A DNA stretch of 64,000 nucleotides from Pseudanabaena sp. FACHB-1998 (GTDB lineage Bacteria > Cyanobacteriota > Cyanobacteriia > Pseudanabaenales > Pseudanabaenaceae). Below the pieces are notes generated by a model. It was not told the origin of the DNA, did not search any database, and saw only the letters and a program-made list of their open reading frames with translations. Shown here piece by piece: positions 58,573 to 64,000 of the stretch (positions within the stretch are counted from its first letter, which is position 1; every line of letters begins with the position of its first letter). The stretch is taken from assembly GCF_014696355.1 (NCBI RefSeq), contig NZ_JACJQA010000006.1, forward strand, positions 124,001-188,000, written 5' to 3'. The position numbers were made by a program, and so were the translations under genes.

Positions 58573-58965
58573 TTAGATGGCGACAATGCACTCAATTTCG
58601 ACGAGTGCCTCAAGGGGGAGTCGAGCGACTTGAACTGTAGAACGTGCTGGAAACGGGGCAAGAAAATACTTACCGTAGATCGCATTTACTTTAGGGAAAT
58701 CTGCCATATCTGCGAGAAATACGGTGGTTTTAATCACGTTGGTGATGTCTGCGCCTGCCTCAGCAAGAACAGCTTGAATATTCTTAATTACCTGTTCCGC
58801 TTGCTCTTCGACTGTAGTAGCCACGATTTTGCCGATCGCAGGATCGATCGCAATTTGTCCTGCCATAAAAATTAATTTGCTGGTAGCAGGAATAGCGATC
58901 GCTTGGTTATAGGGGCCCACGGGTTCAGGAGCATTGGCGCTACGGATTACTTCTTTTTGACTCAT
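58573..58965 (-). CDS. ridA: RidA family enamine/imine deaminase
   Basis: A 130-aa Rid protein that hydrolyses reactive 2-aminoacrylate and related enamines. PVGPYNQAIAIPATSKLIFM, AGQIAIDPAIGK and TVFLADMADFPKVNAIYGKY then FPARSTVQVARLPLEALVEI are characteristic; the conserved arginine that anchors the substrate carboxylate lies in PARSTV. Length and termini are those of RidA. Monocistronic, between a repeat element and the lipase gene. Confidence 0.94.
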   Translation of the reverse strand: MSQKEVIRSANAPEPVGPYNQAIAIPATSKLIFMAGQIAIDPAIGKIVATTVEEQAEQVIKNIQAVLAEAGADITNVIKTTVFLADMADFPKVNAIYGKYFLAPFPARSTVQVARLPLEALVEIECIVAI

Positions 58966-59083
58966 CGTTATTATTTAAGTATATAGATTGGGATTATATA
59001 ACGATCTCCAAGTCAAAACACTATTCGCAGCACCTCTTTGCCAAGTTACCCTGCCCTATATCTAGTCTTTGGAAGGCTTTGTG

Positions 59084-60025
59084 TTATTCCAAACCTAAAT
59101 CCTTCTTCAGTCTTGCCAAATAACCATCCTTACTGAGCAGAACGTGATATTCCTTGACTGCTAACTCTTTTTGGGGAATCAGTTTGAACCAAGCCGCGAA
59201 GAAATCCTTGAAATTGCGTACGTCGTAGACAACCTCATTCAAAATAGATTCTTTCTCGTTCTGTTCTTTCAGCTTATTCCATTTCTCATCAGTATCACCT
59301 TTAAGGCGATCGCCATTGATATCGAAAATGATCCGCTTGCCTGCGTGATAAAATCCTTGGGCTTCAAACGGAACGTGGGGAACCAGATCGCCCTGATTGA
59401 CAACGCGAAAATGTGTACCCTGAAAGTTGGCTTCTAACAGATTTGCAAAATTCTTATTGCCAACACGAGGCGCTCCGAAGGTGTAGAGACCGCGCACATT
59501 GACTTTTTCAATGGAGAGCATTGCGGTCATTAATACTGCTAAGGCTCCGCCAAGGCTGTGACCAGTAATCCAAATATTTTTGGTTCGATTGGGATCGAAT
59601 TGATAAATTGCGGAGATAATTGAGATTACGACAGGGTAAAGAGCATCTTGAAATCCTTCATGGACGCGACTATTCAATAAGGGACCTGGATCGGTAACGA
59701 GTTTGATATTAGTAAGCCAATCTGTCGTAGACTCGCTTCCTCGAAAAGCAATAATAAGGTTTTCCTCCTTTTCGGCAACAAACCCTTGAGTGTCAATAGA
59801 TACTCCCAAATTTTTGTTAAAGAATTGAAAGTTAGTAAATCCCCATGATGCTTGATCAAATGGTTGACTATACTGATTACCATCTTTTTCCCAATACACT
59901 TGACCATCTTTAGGGCTATAGGCATAGGCAAGCGCACAAGCGGAGGCAAGGGCAATAGCATCCTTGGGACTGTAGTTATTTGTTGTGGAAAATTCAGGGG
60001 TAAAATACTTCGATAATTCTGGCAT
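59084..60025 (-). CDS. class 3 lipase
   Basis: A 313-aa alpha/beta hydrolase of the fungal-type Lipase_3 family. IIAFRGSESTTDWLTNIKLV (oxyanion region), ITGHSLGGALAVLMTAM (nucleophile Ser in GxSxG) and FGAPRVGNKNF are present, with Asp (GDLVPHVPF) and a His near the C-terminus of the catalytic region (FYHAGKR). No signal peptide, so probably cytoplasmic. Substrate range unknown: acyl glycerols or membrane lipids. Confidence 0.88.
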   Translation of the reverse strand: MPELSKYFTPEFSTTNNYSPKDAIALASACALAYAYSPKDGQVYWEKDGNQYSQPFDQASWGFTNFQFFNKNLGVSIDTQGFVAEKEENLIIAFRGSESTTDWLTNIKLVTDPGPLLNSRVHEGFQDALYPVVISIISAIYQFDPNRTKNIWITGHSLGGALAVLMTAMLSIEKVNVRGLYTFGAPRVGNKNFANLLEANFQGTHFRVVNQGDLVPHVPFEAQGFYHAGKRIIFDINGDRLKGDTDEKWNKLKEQNEKESILNEVVYDVRNFKDFFAAWFKLIPQKELAVKEYHVLLSKDGYLARLKKDLGLE

Positions 60026-60104
60026 TTTATAAACCTTTTGCTAGAAGAATTTAATCACGTTGACGGTTGATTTAAATATAACTTTAGCCAGCATTTTTAT
60101 GATA

Positions 60105-60165
60105 CAAACCCCAAAATATTAAGAGGTGTTGCATTGCAACACCTCTTAATATTTTGGGGTTTGTC
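60105..60165. repeat. palindromic hairpin between lipase and membrane protein genes
   Basis: ACAAACCCCAAAATATTAAG and complement (61 bases in all) around CATTG. It lies 10 bases beyond the stop of the minus-strand gene at 60176. Confidence 0.8.
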
Positions 60166-60175
60166 CAAGAAGATT

Positions 60176-61465
60176 TTAAGTATCCTTATTTTCCTTGAGC
60201 ATTTTTGCATATTCTTGATCTGCCAAATCCTGCTCAGTAGTGTAGGCAAGATTACTTTGGTCGATCGCCTCTTGTTTCATCGCAAAAGTACGCGCAAAAT
60301 CTAGTTTTTCCCGCAGAGTCGATGAGGCATTTTTTAATTGTTCGGCACGGGCGGCGCGTTTTTGGTTGCGATCGCTTATTCCCCCATTCAAATATTGCAA
60401 GACAAAATAGCGCACCGCAGGCGTAGATAGGAACAGCACGGCATATCCCAATAAGAATCCATAAGCAGCTTTGATAAATCCTAAAAATCCAACCAGAGAC
60501 TTAGCAAGTCGGGGATCATTAATTAAACTGCCCAGATATAGCGAGGCGACTAGATAAAAAATGCCTAAACCGATCGCTAAAGCAATTTTGCCTTGAGGGG
60601 CTTGGCTAAATTTCCAGAGTTTTTCTTGCAAATAAGAACTGGTAGTTTTGGCTTTGCGCTCGGAGGCAACTTTTTGTAAGTCAGGAAACTTATAGGCAAG
60701 GGTTCCTGCATCGCTGACTTCGGGGAACCCGTTAAATTTTGACAGTACGGGAATCACAAAATATTCATCACCCTCTAGGCGGCTAGTTTCATCGAGGTAG
60801 GGTGCAATTTGCTCAGCGACGACCACCCCATTATTACTGCGAATCATGGTCGCTATCTCTCGCCAACGACGCTCTTCGAGGTCAGAGTTAGGGTTGCCAT
60901 CACCAAATAAAAATGAAAATACACTTTCTAAAAAGCCAATTTCATCGGGATCACGTTGGCGAATGCGCTCAGGCTCGTAGTAGTAGGGATCGAACATGAT
61001 AAACGGATTGCCGAAGGGATTGCCCCAGCCGCCGAGCCAGATAAAGCCGCCGCCCCCGTTATCACGACTATCACGGCGATCATCGCGATCGTTACCCTTT
61101 TGACTATTCAAAGCGATCGTGGCGGCAATAATGCCTAGCACCACGATCACGATCGAGACTATTAACAAAATGCCGAAGGAAATGCGGATCGCGTAAAACA
61201 CCCATTTCCAAACTCCTTTAAGCCATTCCTGAACCTGTAGCCAAAATGAACGGCTAACTAAGATTTGGCGAAAATTTGGAGCAAATTTATAGGCGATCTC
61301 ACCCGACTCGGCAACTTGGAGATTGCCACCTGTTTCTGAGGCAAGAGCTAATATTTCCCGTTGGGCGGTATTTAAATCAAGTCCAGACTGCGCCGCCACA
61401 TCGCCTATCGTGACCCGATAGTTGAGCTTTTCGACGGCTTCCATCACTGCTGTACGAGTTGCCAT
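60176..61465 (-). CDS. membrane protein with two winged-helix-like repeats, unknown function
   Basis: A 429-aa protein. Residues 1-75 (AVMEAVEKLNYRVTIGDVAA then LNTAQREILALASE) resemble a winged helix ending in SGEIAYKFAPNF. A second related segment at about 205-270 (REIATMIRSNNGVVVAEQIA ... DAGTLAYKFPDLQ) ends the same way, suggesting internal duplication. Membrane segments lie at about 92-116, 297-316 and 330-352. A Gly/Asn-rich stretch (about 130-160) links them. Similar proteins exist in cyanobacteria; I cannot give a function. The N-terminal part may be a DNA- or protein-binding module on the cytoplasmic face. Confidence 0.6.
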   Translation of the reverse strand: MATRTAVMEAVEKLNYRVTIGDVAAQSGLDLNTAQREILALASETGGNLQVAESGEIAYKFAPNFRQILVSRSFWLQVQEWLKGVWKWVFYAIRISFGILLIVSIVIVVLGIIAATIALNSQKGNDRDDRRDSRDNGGGGFIWLGGWGNPFGNPFIMFDPYYYEPERIRQRDPDEIGFLESVFSFLFGDGNPNSDLEERRWREIATMIRSNNGVVVAEQIAPYLDETSRLEGDEYFVIPVLSKFNGFPEVSDAGTLAYKFPDLQKVASERKAKTTSSYLQEKLWKFSQAPQGKIALAIGLGIFYLVASLYLGSLINDPRLAKSLVGFLGFIKAAYGFLLGYAVLFLSTPAVRYFVLQYLNGGISDRNQKRAARAEQLKNASSTLREKLDFARTFAMKQEAIDQSNLAYTTEQDLADQEYAKMLKENKDT

Positions 61466-61597
61466 AGGCTTTCACTAATCTCACTACTAAGCCTATTATG
61501 ATGGAAATAAACCAGATTTGAGATGAATGAATCTTGACTCAAATCTTCCGAGAAATCTAAAAGCACTTTTAAAGATTAATTTTAAGGATTATGTGTC

Positions 61598-62407
61598 ATG
61601 CAGCAAGAACCAAGGCGATCGCCTGCTAACGAAGATCTCGATCAACAGCCGAATCAGGAAATAGTGGGGGAAAGTGACTCTGATTTTTTGTTAACGCCTG
61701 AGCAAGAGGCGGCGATGCTGTCAGCCTATGGCTCTAGCGATAACTCACAGGATGATCTCCAAGATCCTGACGAGCCAGACTCGCCAAAAGCACCTAGTCT
61801 CCAAAATCTGGCTAAGCCAAGCAGTGGCTATAGCAATGCCTTTCATAATCATTATGTGGGGCATATGGATTTGTTTGCGGATCAGCAAACAGTGATGAAG
61901 TATTTAGATGCCCATCAAGGGTGGTTTCGGCGTTGCGCTCATCCCTTTAAAGCCGATCCCATTGGCGAGACGGGCTATGCGATGGGAGTGGGGCAAGTGG
62001 GGGCGATGGGCTTTCAGGTCGATGCGAGGGTAGGGCTAAATTTATTACCCCCTGACGAAAATTCTGTTTATCGAATTACCACCATTCCTATTCCCAATCA
62101 ACCACCTCAGGGCTATGACGTAGATTTTCAGGCAGAGATGCGTTTAGAGGAACAAGTTACAGATGTACAGATTCTCGGAAAAAATGCGGTGATGACTGGT
62201 ATTGAGTGGGATTTAAATCTCACGGTTTCGCTGCAATTCCCTCCATTTCTCCAGCGCTTGTCACAGGAGATACTCCAACGCACGGGGGATAGTGTGCTTG
62301 GCTTTGTGGTGAAGCGTGTGTCTAAAAGCCTTACGGCGAAGGTGCAAGATGATTTCCATAAGACTCATAACATTAAGATTCCCAAACAGATTAAGCTCCG
62401 TAGATAG
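61598..62407 (+). CDS. DUF1997 family protein
   Basis: A 269-aa protein conserved in cyanobacteria and plants. The N-terminal 80 residues are acidic and low-complexity. The DUF1997 core begins near NHYVGHMDLFADQQTVMKYL and includes RRCAHPFKADPIGETGYAMG and VTDVQILGKNAVMTGIEWDL. It resembles START/lipid-binding-like folds; function is unknown to me. A hairpin (62405-62447) overlaps the stop. It is followed by the GvpF/L gene on the same strand. Confidence 0.85.
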   Translation: MQQEPRRSPANEDLDQQPNQEIVGESDSDFLLTPEQEAAMLSAYGSSDNSQDDLQDPDEPDSPKAPSLQNLAKPSSGYSNAFHNHYVGHMDLFADQQTVMKYLDAHQGWFRRCAHPFKADPIGETGYAMGVGQVGAMGFQVDARVGLNLLPPDENSVYRITTIPIPNQPPQGYDVDFQAEMRLEEQVTDVQILGKNAVMTGIEWDLNLTVSLQFPPFLQRLSQEILQRTGDSVLGFVVKRVSKSLTAKVQDDFHKTHNIKIPKQIKLRR

Positions 62408-62447
62408 AGTGGTCATTTTGTCATAGGCAAAATGACCACTCTATCTA
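62405..62447. terminator. terminator-like hairpin after the DUF1997 gene
   Basis: TAGAGTGGTCATTTTG, a short loop and the complement, then CTAT. It overlaps the stop codon and stands 37 bases before the GvpF/L start. Confidence 0.65.
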
Positions 62448-62483
62448 TACGCATTGGGAAACTGCTACACAACGAAGGGAAAT

Positions 62484-63194
62484 ATGCTTTACACTTTTGC
62501 GATTTTGCTTGCACCAGCGCCAGAGGATCGTCCTTTGGGGCTTATGGGTAAGCCTATTCAATATTGGCAGAGCGATCGCCCCGATGATTGCCTAGTTGCG
62601 GCGATCGAACCTGATGTGGATATGGAAGCTTTGAAGCTTTTGCCAGAACAATCTTTGATGCAAGCGATCGTCCACCACGATCGCCTAATTTGCGAATTAT
62701 TTGCTCACCGCACCCTTTTACCTTTACGGTTTGGGACTGCCTTTGTTTCCATTGAAGCCTTAGATAGTTATTTAAAAACAGAGAGTGACAGATTACTCGC
62801 CAGTTTACAAAGATTAGATGGCTATGCCGAGTTTTTGATTACGGGTACGGCGATCGCGCCTAAAGCGGAAGCGGCAACCAATCTTAAGGGTAAAGATTAT
62901 TTGTTAGCTAAGCGATCGCTTTATTTGCAACAGGAGCAATGGCGATCGCAATTACAGCAGGAGGTTCTGGACTATCGCCAGACGCTCACCGATTGCGTAA
63001 ATCCTGCAATTTACCAGCCTAGGTTTCAGCAGGTAGAAACCCAAGGCTCGGAAGATGTGCGGGTTTATGCATTGTTGCCGCGATCGCAATTTGAGCAGTT
63101 ACAGCAAACTTCGCGATCGTGGGAAGAGCAACATTCCCATTGGCAAATCTCATGGAGTGATGCGTTGCCGCCCTATCATTTTCTAGATGCTTAA
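62484..63194 (+). CDS. GvpL/GvpF family gas vesicle protein, isolated
   Basis: A 236-aa protein of the GvpF/GvpL family, minor gas vesicle proteins involved in assembly. LYTFAILLAPAPEDRPLGLM at the start, EQSLMQAIVHHDRLICELFA, TLLPLRFGTAFVSIEALDSY and VYALLPRSQFEQL are family features. ATG 62484 has the RBS GAAGGGA; the upstream TTG 62454 is rejected. No gvpA, gvpC, gvpN or other gas vesicle gene is in the window, so it is a dispersed copy or has another role. Confidence 0.82.
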   Translation: MLYTFAILLAPAPEDRPLGLMGKPIQYWQSDRPDDCLVAAIEPDVDMEALKLLPEQSLMQAIVHHDRLICELFAHRTLLPLRFGTAFVSIEALDSYLKTESDRLLASLQRLDGYAEFLITGTAIAPKAEAATNLKGKDYLLAKRSLYLQQEQWRSQLQQEVLDYRQTLTDCVNPAIYQPRFQQVETQGSEDVRVYALLPRSQFEQLQQTSRSWEEQHSHWQISWSDALPPYHFLDA

Positions 63195-63223
63195 TTTGCA
63201 AAAGATAAATGACAACACTTTTG

Positions 63224-63394
63224 TGAATTTATACCCAATTATAGCTGTGGTCACTTGCATGAGGACAAATCAAAACCCAAGAAGCGAGTTGCGGCGCGAA
63301 GCGCCGCAACTCGCTTCTTGGGTTTTGTGTCCTAACAAGAATGGCAACAGCTATAAGAAATGGCGTAGCCATTTCTTAATTGGGTATAAATTCA
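63224..63394. mobile_element. hairpin element interrupted by a TAGCTGT-family MITE
   Basis: TGAATTTATACCCAATTA (63224-63241) is the reverse complement of TAATTGGGTATAAATTCA (63377-63394). The inner stem AGAAATGGC...GCCATTTCT is at 63356-63375, so the left arm is broken after TTA. The inserted piece, 63242-63353 (112 bp, TAGCTGTGGTCACTTG to GGCAACAGCTA), is a TAGCTGT-family element flanked by TA on both sides (63240-63241 and 63354-63355). Confidence 0.85.
63242..63353. repeat. MITE-like element, TAGCTGT family, copy 3 (intact, with TA flanks)
   Basis: Termini TAGCTGTGGTCACTTGC and AAGAATGGCAACAGCTA; hairpin CAAGAAGCGAGTTGCGGCGC between them; internal motifs AGGACAAAT and TGTCCTAAC are also inverted. 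It is the best-preserved copy of the family. Confidence 0.85.
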
Positions 63395-63430
63395 TAGGAA
63401 CATAACTTAAACATTTCTTGGTACTTTTTC

Positions 63431-64000
63431 ATGGGAACTTGGCAAAATCTCCTATTTGCGGCTCTTGGCGGCGTGCTAATGGGACTTACCCCCGATCCCT
63501 TTAGTCAATGGTGGCTGGCATGGATCGCCCTAATTCCCCTCTGGATGCTTGCCCAAAAGCTCAAAGTTAAAGGCGCGATCGCGATGGGGGCGGTATGGGG
63601 ATTTTGCTATCACGGCATGTCCTTATTTTGGATTACCACCGTGCATCCGATGGAATGGATGGGTATACCTTGGTGGACAAGTTTTTGGATCGCCACCTTA
63701 GTTTGGGTATTGATCACCGCTTGGGGCGCAGTGCTATCGGCACTATGGGCGGGCGGCATGTCTTTGCTTACACAAAAGCTCAATGTACCTAGTCGCATAA
63801 TCATCGCCTGCGCGATCTTCAGTGGTTTAGAAATTGTGTGGAGTTGGGGACCCCTTTATTGGACAGCCTTGGGCTATACCCAAAGCCCCCATGACCTATT
63901 GCTATTGCAAATCAGCCGCCTATCTGGACAGCAAACCATGACTTCGGGGATCGTCGCAGTCAATGGCTTATTAGCAGAAGTATTTTTGCATAAAGCTTGG
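63431..64000 (+). CDS. lnt: apolipoprotein N-acyltransferase (5' part, cut by window end)
   Basis: First 190 codons of a membrane enzyme that adds the third acyl chain to lipoproteins. NLLFAALGGVLMGLTPDPFS then WWLAWIALIPLWMLAQKL are the first segments, followed by GFCYHGMSLFWITTVHPMEW and IFSGLEIVWSWGPLYWTALG, then the start of the nitrilase region. These fit Lnt. About five membrane segments are visible. The Glu-Lys-Cys triad lies beyond the window. It is preceded by the nested repeats at 63.2 kb; ATG 63431 begins MGTWQNLLFAAL. Confidence 0.88.
   Translation, partial: MGTWQNLLFAALGGVLMGLTPDPFSQWWLAWIALIPLWMLAQKLKVKGAIAMGAVWGFCYHGMSLFWITTVHPMEWMGIPWWTSFWIATLVWVLITAWGAVLSALWAGGMSLLTQKLNVPSRIIIACAIFSGLEIVWSWGPLYWTALGYTQSPHDLLLLQISRLSGQQTMTSGIVAVNGLLAEVFLHKAW

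Noticed and set aside
58301-58591. 96-aa minus-strand frame downstream of ridA
   Set aside because: It is the translation of the double-hairpin element.
63187-63405. 72-aa frame after the GvpF/L gene
   Set aside because: It reads through the nested MITE and hairpin; no protein signal.

Overview
The window is a 64 kb piece of a cyanobacterial chromosome. The evidence is the very frequent HIP1 octamer GCGATCGC, a run of proteins largely confined to cyanobacteria or plastids (Ycf48 at 39638, DUF1830 at 15279, DUF3120 at 23650, DUF1997 at 61598, a plastid-fibrillin homologue at 54097, a PucC-like carrier at 50976), and very many small GC-cored hairpin repeats between genes. A filamentous freshwater genus such as Pseudanabaena fits, but that assignment is inference. 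One tRNA, tRNA-Ser(UGA), was found; no rRNA, CRISPR array, prophage or complete insertion sequence was seen.

Layout. 1-7.2 kb: a glycan/exopolysaccharide segment with two GT4 glycosyltransferases, an AsnB-type amidotransferase, a SAM methyltransferase and a GT2 enzyme. 7.3-14.4 kb: a CBS-PAS histidine kinase, a degenerate flavin/NAD oxidoreductase, a membrane GTPase and a radical SAM protein. 14.4-20.9 kb: a 0.9 kb hairpin field, a DUF1830-MBOAT pair, dnaK and the pyruvate dehydrogenase E2 gene. 21-24.4 kb: an AT-rich accessory patch (DUF6602 protein, Uma2 protein, Uma2 fragment), then DUF3120. 24.7-33.5 kb: AmpG-like carrier, thioredoxin, PyrR, the corrin enzymes CobM and CbiD, a peptidoglycan amidase, a NIL-ferredoxin and a DedA protein. 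33.7-43.5 kb: tRNA-Ser, an Ala/Lys/Pro-rich putative DNA-binding protein, a large periplasmic protein, an SDR, rubredoxin plus Ycf48, PlsC, BolA, a DEDD nuclease-like protein and an NrtR-like Nudix regulator.

43.6-50.9 kb is the most unusual block. Divergent from the NrtR-like gene lies a co-directional array: PP2C phosphatase, two tandem ADP-ribosylglycohydrolases, a zinc-ribbon protein kinase-like protein, a PD-(D/E)XK-like protein, an isochorismatase/nicotinamidase-fold hydrolase, a 53-residue protein and a vWA protein. It combines a phosphatase/kinase/vWA triad like E. coli YegK-YegI-YegL with NAD/ADP-ribose chemistry. A consensus-like promoter overlapped by a perfect 12-bp inverted repeat precedes it.

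51-64 kb: PucC-like carrier, ankyrin protein, a polymorphic-toxin-like gene with a probable immunity gene, fibrillin, ribosomal protein L36, a WecA/MraY-type transferase, an aldolase-SDR fusion, RidA, a class 3 lipase, a membrane protein, DUF1997, a solitary GvpF/L protein and the 5' part of lnt.

The second theme is the repeats. Several families of roughly 60-260 bp, with imperfect terminal inverted repeats (often TATAGC...) around a perfect hairpin, recur across the window. Two places show one element inserted inside the arm of another (63.2 kb with a TA duplication, 29.1 kb with a TAAT duplication), so at least some of these hairpins have been mobile. Several supply stop codons or C-terminal residues of genes.
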